Shown: positions 22,556 to 34,448 of the stretch, piece after piece | Numbering within the stretch: position 1 is the first letter of the stretch | How the letters are laid out: each line of letters starts with the position of its first letter | NCBI GenBank assembly: GCA_030674185.1 | Contig: JAPXFY010000026.1 | Coordinates: 37,299,709-37,363,708 of the forward strand | Length of the DNA: 64,000 bases | Source: Monoplex corrugatus | Taxonomy: Eukaryota > Mollusca > Gastropoda > Littorinimorpha > Ranellidae | Direction: 5' to 3' | Notes under the pieces: generated by a model | The model's database searches: none | What the model saw: the letters and a program-made list of their open reading frames with translations, nothing else | What the model was told of the DNA's origin: nothing | Made by a program: the position numbers and the translations under genes

Positions 22556-23130
22556 AGACTGTAACCCCCCTCAAAAGTATCTTACCGAAAACCTTTGGGA
22601 GGTTCCATAGTGTGTCCATTGTGCGCTTGGAATGAGACTTGTCTCCCTTTCATAAATATTATAGTAAAATTTCAGTATAGATAAAAATTGTATTGTAAAG
22701 ATCAAGTAAATTTTATATTTAGTAAATTCTGGTGGGTTGAAGTAATATTCAAGTTTGGTCTTTGTGTAATTTCTAGTGAACTTGATTTGAATATTAGCGG
22801 ATGTTGTTCAATTTCCGGGTCAAATCGGTCGGACATGGTAATGAGCGCAAACAGACAGTGGTTGATATCGGCTGAGCGGACGCCGGTTTACTGTTAGGTT
22901 TCTAAATCAGGATGGTGTTTATGCATTATTATAGTTTTGTTGTCACATGATTGTTTATGTGTGTTTAAGTACTACTTGATTGTATTGTAGGAAATAATTG
23001 ATCGAAACGATGTTTTTGATGTTTGGTTAATGGATGGTGGGATACCATACCATACCATACCATACCGCTGCAGGCTGGTTTAGGCTATTCAGCCTTTAGT
23101 CTGGTCTTTTTCACGAAAAAGTTAGTCAGT
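22556..23130. other. No gene; (CCATA)n patch
   Basis: Unassigned DNA with a short CCATA pentamer run at 23044-23066 just before the CR1-like LINE end. Confidence 0.5.
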
Positions 23131-23131
23131 C

Positions 23132-23872
23132 TACAATTTAAAACTTCAGCTTAATGATGACAAGACAGAAGCTATCCTCATTGGCACCCGTCAGAAACTT
23201 TCTCAGCTGCCTCCTCTTTCTCTCCCATTATGTAACACATCAGTCCCAATTTCTGATTCAGCTAAAAACCTTGGTGTCTGCATTTACTCTACCCTCTCCA
23301 TGAACAACTTTGTTTCTCAAACTGCCAGATCTTGCTACTATCACCTCCATCGTATAAGCCTGATCAGGAAGTATCTCTCTGTCGAAACAACTGCAAAACT
23401 CGTTCTCTCCTTCATACTGTCTCGCATTGACTGTTGCAATTCACTCCTGTCTGGCCTTCCTGCCTCCACCATTCACATCCTGCAGCGCATTCAAAACAAT
23501 GCTGCACGCCTTGTACTAAAAAAGAAAAAAGCTGACCACATATCTCCTCTCCTGGCACAACTTCACTGGCTCCCTGTATCAAAGCGCATACAGTACAAAC
23601 TAGACACCATGTGCTACAAAAGCCTCAATAACGCAGCCCCCGATTACCTGTCAAGCCTACTTGAGATCTATGTTCCCTCACGTACCCTCCGCTCTGCCTC
23701 CGATCCTCTGACTTTTCGCTTTCCACGCACTAAGCTCAATACCTATGGTCCACGAGCCTTCTCTGTTTCTGGTCCACTTTCCTGGAACAAACTTCCTCTC
23801 TCAGTCCGTCAGCAACCTACTTTTGTCTCCTTCAAGTCCGCTCTCAAAACTCACCTTTTCTCCTTTGCATAA
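23132..23872 (+). pseudogene. CR1/L2-like LINE RT C-terminal region
   Basis: About 245 uninterrupted codons of the post-catalytic part of the RT, including LVLSFILSRIDCCNSLLSGLP, LQRIQNNAARLVL, LHWLPVSKRIQYKL and the LPLSVRQ end. Long uninterrupted reading suggests a rather young insertion. It has no start codon of its own and no YADD box. Confidence 0.85.
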
Positions 23873-24115
23873 AATCCTGACCTCACTCAATCCCCTATGC
23901 AGCCTGTCTCCACTCGGAGAGGAATCACATTGTAATATATAATTGTATATAATATGCTCTCTATAATTTTCCATTGCTTTTATTCTTTCTCCCCATTTAT
24001 AGCCGTGTGTGTGTGTGTGCGTGTGTTGTGTGCGTGCGTGTGTGTCTGTTTTAGCGCTTAGATTTGATTTTATCAAGATTTTGCGCTATATAAAATATTG
24101 TATATTATATTATAT
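23132..24115 (+). mobile_element. CR1/L2-like LINE 3' end
   Basis: A 5'-truncated LINE. The open frame runs from about 23132 to the TAA after 23872. It starts with LKLQLNDDKTEAILIGT and SAKNLGVCI, typical of the RT thumb region, and ends with SWNKLPLSVRQ followed by F-SFKSALKTHLF, the characteristic C-terminus of this LINE group. The region after the stop contains a (GT)n patch and terminates in GCGCTATATAAA plus TATTA repeats (24080-24115), the usual 3' end of these elements. The RT core is missing because of 5' truncation. Confidence 0.85.
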
Positions 24116-25000
24116 TATTGATGTGTGGAGATCGTTATAAAGGAAAAAAAAACCTAATGATGATCGTTATCATCATTAGGCATTGGAGATGTTTTGGATT
24201 GTTGTTATTCAACACTAATATGGATTGGGGAAAAAGATGATTGTTATCATTATTAGACATTTTGAAATGTCTAATTTTGTTGTAATTCAACACTTGTAAG
24301 TGGATAGTGGTGAGTGTTGTCAAATAACACTGATCAAACCATTTTCTATTTATATTTTGATAAAATATAATCTATGGAATAATCTCTGTTGAGATATGGA
24401 AGTCTATAATGGTAGTTTCCAGAAAAGCATAATGGGAATAAATAATGCATAAAACGGTCGATGAGTAAGAGTAAATAGAGTCAATCTGTTTAGTATGTTT
24501 TTTTATGATTGAATATATTTTTTTCCTTTCAGTTGGTGTATTTCATGAGTGGATAATTAGAACAAAATATTAAATACTTGGTGCTATTCATGTTTCAGAG
24601 GCCTCTTAAGTCTCTTGTTCGCCATCATTGTTACATCATATAATTTTTTTTTTTAATTTTGATTTGATTTTTTTCATTTCGTTGTGCTTTATTTTATTAG
24701 GTTGGTTCTTTCCAGTGTTTTGGAAAATAAAATAAAAAGATGTAATTGGATTTATTGGGGTTGTTATTTTTCCTTTTGATTTAAATTCTAACATTTTTTA
24801 TTTATTTAGATCCTCTCTCTTGTCTATTTTTCTTATTATTTTGTTTATTCTGAATATACAAAAATTATTTCTATTTTGAATCTGTAGTTCCTTTTTAATG
24901 ATACCCTCCTGAAGTTTAGGTTAAATTCCTCAACGGAAGGAGGGTTACACAACGTTGCATCTGTATTGATTTTGTACTTTACAAGACATTAATTTGTTAC
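24116..25000. other. AT-rich DNA without a gene
   Basis: A duplicated ~110-bp segment with TTATCAT(T/C)ATTAG...TTGTAATTCAACACT lies at 24160-24305; the remainder is T-rich. No element or gene is recognised. Confidence 0.5.
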
Positions 25001-25019
25001 CTGAGACCATCGACTCATA

Positions 25020-25510
25020 TATTGCAACGTTGAGGAAGTCAGCTAAGCAGTGTAACTTCAAGAGCCAGATCGCATGATCCGTGATCGAGTAGTGATTGGC
25101 ATCTGTGACAAAACAGAGGGAAACTTCTGGAAGAGAAGAGCTTAACTTTGGATAAGGCCACTCAGATCCGCCGTGCTCACGAGACGTCCAAATCACAGAT
25201 CCAATGTATGTCAAATTCCAGCCAAGAGCTAGCCGTACACAGCTGAGTCAGCGTGGCGGACAGAACAAGAATGTAGGACAGCAGCATGGGGGTGGAAGAC
25301 AGCAGCATTACAAGAACAGCTAGAACGACCACCAGAACAACTCACAGCAGTTTTCCAGGTGTGGAAAAGGCAACCACAAGAAAAACGTGTGCCCAGCTAA
25401 GAATGCAATGCGCAGAAAGTGTCGCAGGTGGGACATTATGCAGCACTGTATAGGAACAAAAATATTCATGTACTTGCCGAAGAAGAGGAAGAGGATGTAG
25501 CTTACTGCTG
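25020..25510 (+). pseudogene. Decayed Ty3/gypsy gag with zinc knuckle
   Basis: The plus strand reads LRKSAKQCNF (about 25033), corresponding to LRQLAKQCNFG in the gag genes at 28511 and 49834. It continues with remnants of KATQIRRAHETSKSQIQ (about 25155) and a CGKGNHKKNVCPAKNA knuckle (about 25357). Many stops and frameshifts are present and no protease follows. Confidence 0.65.
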
Positions 25511-25686
25511 CTTAGGCCTATTATGACGAACACAACAATCATCTAAGAGACATAACCCTTGCAACCATGCTAAGCTTATCCGACGATACACATACTTTGA
25601 CATAACTCATACAGTTAAAAGTTACAAATATGAATAGAAAGAGAGAGTTGAAAGGGAGGTGTAGCATAGGACTATTATGACGAACA

Positions 25687-25916
25687 CAACTATAGCCAGT
25701 CAAACAATTTTAACATGTTTTTCGATTTTTCGTCTGCTACAAATGTGATTTCCGACAAAACCGGAAATGACGTTTCAGTTTCATCCGAGTATTGTTGGAA
25801 CCATAGCAACATAAGCGCTTTCACCGTAACGGTTGCCAACCCCGAAACATCGCAGTAACTCAAATTCAGGTATGTGTAAATTTTTCATTGTTGTAGTTGG
25901 TTTTAGAGTAAATTAA
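25687..25916 (+). repeat. LTR fragment of the large Ty3 family
   Basis: Starts TAGCCAGTCAAACAATT and matches the first ~230 bp of the LTRs at 34449 and 43132, including CCGGAAATGACGTTTCA and CGTAACGGTTGCCAACCCC. It is cut at 25916 by LINE copy B. No matching LTR continuation is visible beyond that LINE. Confidence 0.85.
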
Positions 25917-27112
25917 TTCAATTCAATTCAATTCAATTCATATTGCTTATAGCCCAGCCGACCACTAGAGCCATATCAGGGCTAACACCACGTCAAAAAG
26001 AAAAGAACAACCCGTTAAGATAAACAGATAAAAACCATGCTCACCGTCAACCTTGCAAATCTAAAATGCCATTAAAGAAAAACACGTAAAATTACATCAA
26101 GTGAAATCTATTGATCTCTTGTAAAAACTGGAAAATTGCATCAGGGGGGGACGCCTCGGAAGAGCTCCTTTAAGGAATCTGCCGTGTAGTGCTTTTGTCT
26201 CACATTGTACATCCCAGCAATTGTGGGGAGGTGTTGGATGCTCAACGGCTCATCACACGGTATACACCATGGTGCTTCTTCATTTTTCAAAAGGTACGAG
26301 TGAGTGTAGGATATGTGACCCTTGCGTAACCTACATAACACTGTCTCTTTCTTACGGTTCCAGCAGCAGATGGGAGAATTTCTTTCAGGTTAGGGCGGAT
26401 TTGGAAGAGTTTGTTATCTGTCTGTTTATTCCAATTCTCCTGCCACAGATTTCTTACGTAACTGTGTGCTTTCGATTTGACATCTCTGTAAGGGATCAAG
26501 GACTTAGACATCTTTGTCATTGTAGCCTTCTTGGCCAGGTAGTCAGCCTTTTTCACTGCCTCCAATACCAACATGGCCAGGAATCCAGGCAAAAACAATC
26601 TCGTAACCTTCATTTGCAAGAGTTGAGTACAGTTCAAAGAACTTCACAATTTCAGGGTGACTAATGTTTCGGCAAGCGATTGCCTGCAAAGCAGAAAGGG
26701 AGTCAGAAAAAATGAGAAGCTCTTTGTATTCGGATTGGGACACCATTTTTAGTGCCAAAACCAGAGCAGTAAGTTCAGCAGTGTAAACAGAACTTTCAGA
26801 TGGAATACGTTTTGAAAATGCCCCATTGGGAATCTCGGAGCAGAAGGCAGCGGCAGCAACACCTTTATCACACTTGGACCCATCAGTGATGATTCTGCGG
26901 GATGGTGGAGATTTTTCACACATTTCCGCATAAAACGATTTGTACGTCAGTGCACTGATATTATCTTTACGGAAAGAAGCATGATCAAAACAAACCTTCA
27001 GTGTTTTCAACGTCCATGGTGGACTAACTGGAAACTTGGAGAAGTCGTTAACAACTGCTAAATTTATATCTGCCTTTTCCAAATGGGGACGGACACGCAG
27101 CCTTTTGTGCAT
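25917..27112 (-). mobile_element. Jockey-type LINE copy B
   Basis: The 3' tail with an (AATTC)n pentamer run lies at 25917-25940 and the conserved tail motif at 25950-25990. The minus-strand C-terminal CIPCDEPLSIQHL region is at 26220-26270 and the RNase H domain at 26543-27100. The RNase H reads IITDGSKCDKG, SSVYTAELTALVLALK, IFSDSLSALQA and VFAWIPGHVGIGG, so all acidic catalytic positions are kept, but a frameshift near 26560 separates the C-terminal region. The copy is 5' truncated near 27112. Confidence 0.85.
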
Positions 27113-27660
27113 CTGTCCTTGATGTGGCCAAACAACGGAAGCAGCGCATTGGTGATGGCACATACGACACTTTCACCTTCAAGTATCCAATTTTCAGGTC
27201 TTGGGGTATAGCAGGAGAGCAAAATGTAAGAAAGAGCGTGTTTGTTGGGATTTTGTCAAACCCTTGTGTGACGGATGTGCTTTTATCATTTTCACACTGC
27301 TGTTTTTGTATTTTTCTTACTGTTGTATAAGGTGTTTTGGCTCATTTTGCTTTTGTGGAATGATCAAGTGTTCTTTCGCTGGCACATCACTGATGACGAG
27401 CATCCTCCTGAACGTCATCGTCATCACGAAAATGAAATTTGCTTTACGTGTTACATACAATGACGCAGTTATGTGAAACTACGTGAGGAAGTATTGATTG
27501 GGTGCTAAGGAACGAGAACAAGAAATTTGGGGAGGATACGAGCGTAACGGTATCAGGAGGACAGGAGACGAGAGGACATCAGGCACTGAGGACGGAGGTT
27601 CTCTGCAGGGAAGAGACTGCGAGATCTGTACAACGACGCCAGTGGTCGTGTGATGATACG
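27113..27660. other. No supported gene
   Basis: A plus-strand open frame (27124-27330) starts MAKQRKQRIGDGTYDTFTFKYP, which I do not recognise. It sits between LINE copy B and the LTR minisatellite and may be flanking host or LTR sequence. Confidence 0.4.
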
Positions 27661-27664
27661 GCAG

Positions 27665-28255
27665 ACGTTTCTGTAACTGTGAAATTGTGCGCTGGTTATT
27701 ACAATACTACGTTTCTGTAACTGTGAAATTGTGCGCTGGTTATTACAATACTACGTTTCTGTAACTGTGAAATTGTGCGCTGGTTATTACAATACTACGT
27801 TTCTGTATCTGTGAAATTGTGCGCTGGTTATCACAATACTACGTTTCTGTAAATGTGAAAGTGTGCGCTGGTTATTACAATACTACGTTTCTGTATCTGT
27901 GAAATTGTGCGCTGGTTATCACAATACCAACTTTCTGTAACTATGAAAATGTGCGCTGGTTATTACAATACTACGTTTCTGTATCTGTGAAATTGTGCGC
28001 TGGTTATCACAATACCAACTTTCTGTAACTATGAAAGTGTACGCTGATTATCACAATACCAAATTTCTGTAACTGTTAAATCGTGCGCTGGTTATTACAA
28101 TAATACGTTCCTGTAACTGTGAAAGTGTACGAGGTTATCACAATACTACGTTCCTGTAACTATTAAAGTGTACGCTGGTTATCACAATACCAAATTTCTG
28201 TAACTGTGAAATTGTGCGCTGGTTATTACAATACTACGTTTCTATAACTGATTGG
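27665..28255. repeat. 44-bp tandem repeat inside a Ty3 LTR, about 13 copies
   Basis: Units of 44 bp share TTTCTGTAACTGTGAAATTG and GCGCTGGTTATTACAATAC. The array ends about 140 bp before the primer binding site at 28398, so it lies within the upstream LTR of the Ty3 element. Outer units are more diverged than inner ones. Confidence 0.85.
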
Positions 28256-28397
28256 ACGTTATATATTTGTCTCTGTTGTAGAATAATGGTTTACATTATT
28301 AGCCAATCAGCAAATAGATGTCTGTATTCAGCCCGGGATAGTGATCGACTCATAGGCAACCTAACGACGCATGCCGAGACAACAACATAATACGACA

Positions 28398-28417
28398 TGG
28401 TGTCAGAACCGGGATCG
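28398..28417 (+). promoter_or_regulatory. Ty3 primer binding site (tRNA-Leu-like)
   Basis: TGGTGTCAGAACCGGGATCG follows an LTR-like end ...ACGACA. The gag start codon is 93 bp downstream of its end. The same TGGTGTCAGA core precedes the gag genes at 19743 and 49834. Confidence 0.75.
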
Positions 28418-28510
28418 AATTCACTGCATTGATGGTTCTACTGAATTTTTTTACTAGATCAAAGACTGTGAGTGTGATTTGTCTTGATTAGCAAACAACT
28501 GACGTTAACG

Positions 28511-30335
28511 ATGGCGGTAACATCGTCAGTAAGCCAAGTGAAGCAGTTGACAGCCAGTGTGCCTGCTCCAGCCAAACTAGACACTAGATCTAGCGATTTG
28601 GGAAGCAACTGGAAAAGATTCCGAAGGCAATGGGAAAATTATGCAATTGCAACCAGGCTGAACAAAGAAGACCCTGAATTTCAGAGAGCAGTCTTCCTAG
28701 CAACAATTGGAGAAGATGCTTTTGACATTTTTGAAGGGTTTAGATTTGAAAATGAAGATGATGACAAAAACGTGAACAAGATTATAGAGAAGTTCCAAGA
28801 GTTCTGTGTTGGTGAAACGCATGAAGCGTATGAAGCTTACAAATATCATTGCAGACGACAAGAAGTCTCAGAATCTATTGAAGCTTTTGTTTCTGTTCTT
28901 CGCCAGTTAGCAAAGAACTGCAACTTTGGGCAACAAGAGGACAGAATGATTCGACATCAAGTTGTTGTAGGCGTAAGAGATGACAATCTCCGTGAGAAAA
29001 TGTTGGAAGTCAAGAAGCTTGATTTAGCTAAATGTCTGTGTGTAGGGAGAGCCCATGAGACCTCCAAGCAACAAGCACACGCAATGACAAGCCAAGAAGA
29101 GGACAGTCTCCATGTCAACAGAATCCCAGCAATGAAAAGAAGAAACCAACCTGCAAAGTTTCACTCCCAAGGAAACAAGAAATGTCCACGTTGCGGAAAG
29201 GGTCCAATGCATGGAAGAAAAGACTGCCCAGCAAAAGATGCTGAGTGCCGAAACTGCTCTGCAAAGGGTCACTATGCTGTCATGCGTAGAAGCAAGAAGA
29301 AAGTCCACAACATAGATGACGGTGAAGAAGAAACAACCTTAGGCTCCATTGTGGAATGCAAAGACAAAGACGATGTCAACTCAGTGAAAGAAGATCTGTG
29401 GCATGCTACACTGCAAATCAATGGAAAATCAGTCAAATTTCGTGTCGATACAGGTGCTGATGTCTCAGTTGTTCCAAGACGACTTTTCAAAAAGAACTCT
29501 CCTTTAATTGAGAAAACCAACAAGAAACTGTTATGTCCAGGGAAGACAGAAATCAAGGTTGTAGGAAAATACACTGCCACTCTCAAGACTGAGAAGACAG
29601 AGACTGAGCAAGATCTCTACATAGTGGAAAATCTGCAAGAGCCACTACTTGGGAGGCCTGCCATAGAAGCACTTCATCTTATTGAAAGGGTGAACTCCGC
29701 ACAGCAAAAAGAGAGTCCACAATCCAAGTTCCCCAAACTCTTCACTGGTCTGGGAAAGATGAAGACTGTCTATAAAATCAGACTGAGAGAAGACGCGCAA
29801 CCATTCTCCATAGCAGCGCCTAGACGTCTGCCGCTCCCTATGAAGACAAAAGTAAAGGAAGAACTGGCTCGACTGGAAAAAGAAGACATCACCAGACCTG
29901 TCACCACTCCGACTGATTGGTGTGCACCGATAGTGGTTGTGCCGAAATCAAATGGGAAAGTGAGGCTGTGCATCGATTTCACAAAGCTCAATGAAAGTGT
30001 GCGTCGAGAGAACTTTCCACTTCCCACAACTGATCAGTTACTAAATACTAGCCCAGTTGGATGGTGCCAAGGTGTTCACAAAACTGGATTCTAACAGTGG
30101 TTTCCGTCAAATACCCCTTCATTCAGACAGCCAGGAGCTGATAACATTCATAACTCCGTTCGGGCGATATTGCTACAAGCGTCTGCCGTTTGGTATCAGC
30201 TCAGGACCAGAGGTTTTCCACCGAGAGATGACACATCCTCGAAGAAATACCTGGAGTCATCTGTGACATCGATGATGTTCTGGTTTTTGGAAGAAACCAG
30301 AAGGAACACGATGAGAGACTAAAAAGAGTGTCTGT
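28511..30335 (+). pseudogene. Ty3/gypsy gag-protease-RT, truncated
   Basis: A gag-pol polyprotein in one frame from ATG 28511 to 30094. Gag contains LRQLAKNCNFGQQEDRMI and a CPRCGKGPMHGRKDCPA zinc knuckle (about residue 227) with a damaged second knuckle (HYAVMRR lacks the final Cys). The retropepsin reads FRVDTGADVSVVP (about residue 310). The RT follows with KVRLCIDFTKLN. A frame change near 30045 passes to FTKLDSNSGFRQIPL, then KRLPFGISSGPE. A second change near 30240 leads to CDIDDVLVFG, the catalytic box. The sequence stops being recognisable at about 30335, without RNase H or integrase. Closely related to the gag at 49834 and possibly to the integrase fragment at 59475. Confidence 0.9.
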
Positions 30336-30339
30336 TATT

Positions 30340-30965
30340 AGGTAGGCCTACCGGCAGGCACGTCATTTTGCTGACATCATTGTGAAAAATTGACGATTTT
30401 GGTGTTTTTTATCACAACGCATATTCAGCTGTCACATCGCTACTTCTTCAAACCATTAAGAGAAAAATAAAGATTGATTTCTCTTCTTTCAATCGAGTGT
30501 ATTCTTGTTATTACTGAGTGTGTGTGGTGAATGGACGATGACAAAATACGAGCCGTGTGTGTGATCGCTTTCCGCGTGTTGTACCGCTTTTTTGGTAGAG
30601 GCCGAGTGAAGCCCCAAACTGACACTCGTTTTTTCAACTGAAAGTCTACGCGCGACACTCGCACTGCATAGCTATATGTAGTATCAAAATGTCGGTCAGG
30701 CCATGAGGAAATCGAAAACCTAACAGCCAGTCTGATTTGATTAACCATTTGCAAGATATTAACCCTTTTGTACGCACTGTGTTCTAAAAGTTTGAATTCT
30801 GACGAACACGAATCTTGAAAATATGCCATCTTCAGGTGAAAACATAAAAGAATAAATACTCTTTCGTGTGCGCATGGTTACAGTCACATTCATACGCTGT
30901 CGCGAATAGACTTTTGTCAGTTTGAATGAGTACCGACTTCCATCGTCTGCCGATCTCAAACCAAA
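30340..30965. other. Non-repetitive stretch, possible promoter region
   Basis: More CpG-containing DNA than its neighbours, without transposon motifs. It directly precedes the possible first exon at 30966. I can point to no specific promoter element. Confidence 0.3.
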
Positions 30966-31026
30966 ATGACGTCGAGTACTTTCGATTCTGTGCCATCAGT
31001 TTTTGATGAAATTCGAGTACATATCG
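30966..31026 (+). CDS. Possible first coding exon of a host gene
   Basis: An ATG in a favourable context (AAAATGA) opens a 20-codon frame beginning MTSSTFDSVPSVFDEI. It ends at ATCG|GTAAGT, a perfect donor from +1 to +6, leaving splice phase 1. No matching downstream exon could be established: acceptor-like pyrimidine tracts ending in CAG at about 32455-32474 and 32628-32640 do not give a long open frame in that phase. It lies in the least repetitive part of the window, which is the main reason to mention it. The product is unknown and the call could be chance. Confidence 0.2.
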
Positions 31027-31204
31027 GTAAGTATGGATGAATTAAATCACATTTTTTCATCTTATGAGTAAGTTGTACTCTGCTGTGGGATTAGATGAAT
31101 GGATTTTAAGCTATTTGATCAGAACTGGCAACAATCATTTCAATCACAAACCAGCACATGTTTTCACAGAAGAGAGAAAGCCAGGCAACTTAAGTTCGTC
31201 TTTT

Positions 31205-31730
31205 CCATAAATATTGACTGTCAGCGATGAATAATTTCCTTTAAATAATTTCCTTTAAAAGTTATAAAAAAAAGTCTATAGCCTAATCTGAATTATTTTC
31301 ATGAATGTTTACAGATCAAACACGATTATATAGATCTATATAAGATCAGCGATAAACAATTTCTATAAAAATCTATAAATACAAGAAGTCTTAGAATCTG
31401 ATTTTTTTAAATGAATGTTTACAGATCAAACATGGTTATATAGATCTATATAAGATCAGTGATGAATAATTTCTTCAAAAAGTTATACAAAACGTCTTAG
31501 AATCTGAATCTTTTTTAATGAATGTTTACTGATCAAACATGATTATATAGATCTATATAAGATCAGTGATGAATAATTTCTTTAAAAAGTTATATAAAAA
31601 GTGTTAGAATCTGAATTTTTTTTATGAATGATTGTTTACAAAGTAAACATGATACCTTAATATATAAGATATCTACAGAATCTGAATTTTTTTTTTTTAA
31701 ATGAATGATTGCTTACAAAGTAAACATGAG
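31205..31730. repeat. AT-rich tandem repeat, unit about 105 bp, about 5 copies
   Basis: Units share TATAGATCTATATAAGATCAG, a GATGAATAATTTC block and ATGAATGTTTACAGATCAAACATG. Copies decay toward the right end. Confidence 0.85.
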
Positions 31731-32036
31731 CATTATATAAGACCTACTGTTTCTGTAGATCAAGAGTGCAACTGTTGTTGGATACAGTGTATTACATGCG
31801 TGTAAGCATGTGTGTGTCACTGTGTGTGTGTGTGTGTGTGTGCACATGCGAACAGTGCTATACTAGACAAGCACTTCAGTATTATGGGTTGATTTTCATC
31901 AAATTTTTATCTGTAGTATCAATAGGTTAAAAACATTCAGCTATCTCATCTCCCCTTTTCATCCTTCTATTACATTTATTGAAACATTTATTTATTTAAG
32001 CATTGATTGCATATGATGGGTATGATAATCAAATAG

Positions 32037-32215
32037 GCTGCCAGGTAGTCAGAGCATCAAAACTTTACAGGAGTATCTACGGTTTGGATCCTGTCTGGGT
32101 CTGATGGGTAAATACTGAAAGGTGGAGATATTTCCTATCTCCAAGGTGAACTTAACTGCAGACCTGTTAGTGCTTGACCATCTTCATGTGTAGGCATGCA
32201 GGAGATCAAATCATG
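32037..32215 (+). mobile_element. tRNA-derived SINE, second copy (partial)
   Basis: Shares with 15876-16125 a B-box-like ACGGTTTGGATCCTG, GATGGGTAAA, AAAGGTGGAGATAT, CTATCTCC and GTGTAGGCATGCAGGAGATCAAAT. It is more diverged, and its 3' end blends into flanking DNA. Confidence 0.7.
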
Positions 32216-34120
32216 TAGGAGGTATTATAGGCCCTACATATTACTGATCCCAAAATCAAAAAATGGATATGACTTCCTACTTGGCTGTTATGATCCATTA
32301 ATGAAAACACATGTGGGACTTGCAGCTCATGATCACAAAAGACTGTCAGTCTTGTATTCAGTCATTTCTTTTCCAATACTTGGGAAGACACACATGCAGA
32401 TAAAAATTTGATCTCTCTCCATCTATACACATACAATAAAAGTCATTGAGACTGTCTTCCTCTATGTCATCAGGTGATGCTGCTGATGGAGCAGGGCAAC
32501 AAGCCATTTGATGGGGCAGCACAGTTCCTCCAGCAACTGTTTCCATCTGCTGAAATTTCCAGACTATGCTATCTCCATCAAAACTGAGACAAAGTTGAAG
32601 ACTACACACCCATCTCAGAGAACAGCTTTTCTTTCTCAGACTGTGCTGCTAACTGAGTGTTAGCCCTTTCCCTGAAGAGACTGGACTTTCACGTTCACAG
32701 CTTCTTTCAGGAAATCAGGTGTTGTCTTTTGTGCCTCAGTCTTTTGGTCTTCTCAAAGACATAAATTCTCTACAAAAGAAGGAAGATAAGCCTTTTTAGG
32801 TCAGAAGAACATGATGTAGTTTACAGAAAGTACATCATTTCATCAGATATAGAGTTGGTCCCTTCATCAACCAGCAGAAGAACCTGGAGTTTGGCCAACT
32901 TGGATGTAATTAAACCCAAATTGAGGCTTTACATGACCCTGTTTTTTTTACATAAGAAAGCAAACTAGTACCACTTGTATTACTATTACTCTAGTCTAGT
33001 AATAGTACAACTCTATGCCTGTTGTGTCAACACAAATCGTACAGTCATTTTTCAACATTGGTCCCTTTGGAACCCTGGCATTTGTTTATGAAATCATTTA
33101 TAAGTATAGCATAAACACTGACACACTTCATCAATACAGAGTGGACATAACTGCTAGAAAGTAGGCACGCTTAAAATTCAGGTTCTTGCTTTCATAATGG
33201 CCATCTGTCATGATGTGACTAGCATAACTTCACATTGGGCTCATGAAATTTGGGTATTTTAGTGAGGGATTGAGCTCATACCTTCTTCTGATTTGAATAC
33301 AAGTAAATAATGTAAAAGAGGACAGCATTCTGTGTATTGTGTCCAAATATGAAGTCAATCCAACAACTGGTTCAAAAGTTACAGTCGTTTGTACTCCTAT
33401 GTCAGCTTGGTGCCTCCGTCACAGGTGATTTTGGCAATTTCATGAAGTTTTGATCTCTATAACAAACAAACGTGGCTACTGTTCATCTTCAAAAAAATTA
33501 GACTAAGTCTATATAGACAGTTGTACTAAAGTACAAACACAAGTTGCAATTAAAGCACATCTTCGCCAAGATATGAACCTGTAAATATACCCTGCCGTGC
33601 TAATTTGAACTTACGTAAAATACGCATTTTGCTACTTTTGCTCCCTTATAACTCTCTTTGTAACTGAGTAAATGTCCTGCTTTTCTGTTTTCGTGTAACC
33701 TTATATTACAATGAATCAGTTATTTCAAAATGAAATCTCTAGTTGTTCTTGTTTTTCTTAATACACATAATCAAAAACAGCTTTCCATAGTGTTTTTGCG
33801 TGTTACGTAAAAGGTGTCATCTTAAAACGTCATTACCTCAGGAAAGAAAACAGACAGAACGTTACTTTTTTTTTCATTTTGTTTCTATTAAAAAGTTCTA
33901 TACGAACAGTATGAAGACTAAGCTCTTCATGTTTATCCTAAGTTTGCCTGCCGGTACCTACTGTTATTATATGTTTGGGGATGAACTGAGGGATTCTGAC
34001 TGATTATAAAATATTTAAATATACTAATTTGTTTGCAGAGGTTGTTGAAGTGACTGAATGGAGGGTTGTGTGTGATTGGGGAAAACACGTAGAACACGCA
34101 TCTACACACATACAGTCTAC
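32216..34120. other. No recognisable gene or element
   Basis: AT-rich DNA without transposon motifs or long frames. A 67-codon frame at 33800-34003 ends in SLPAGTYCYYMFGDELRDSD, which I do not recognise. Confidence 0.5.
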
Positions 34121-34124
34121 TTTC

Positions 34125-34240
34125 ATTCTATTTCTGTCAGTCACACATAAACAGACTTCTGTCTGACATTCTATTTCTGTCAGTCACACATAAACAGACT
34201 TCTGTCTGACATTCTGTTTCTGTCAGTCACACATAAACAG
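34125..34240. repeat. 43-bp tandem repeat, about 3 copies
   Basis: Units share TTCTATTTCTGTCAGTCACA and CATAAACAGACTTCTGTCTG, with near-identical copies. Confidence 0.9.
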
Positions 34241-34448
34241 AACATGGCCCGGCGTACCTCTACAACGCCCTGGCTTTTCAGTTCCGTGCGGATCTCCTCC
34301 TCGGACACTCCTCTCAGCTCAGGGCACCTTATGACTCCTTTGCTGCTGTTCAGTCCTTTGTGTGGAGTGACTTTATTGCACGATCAACTAATACCAATGA
34401 TTTAAGCAAGCGATCTGACTGCTTGTTGTCTTTGCACTCCACAAGGTA

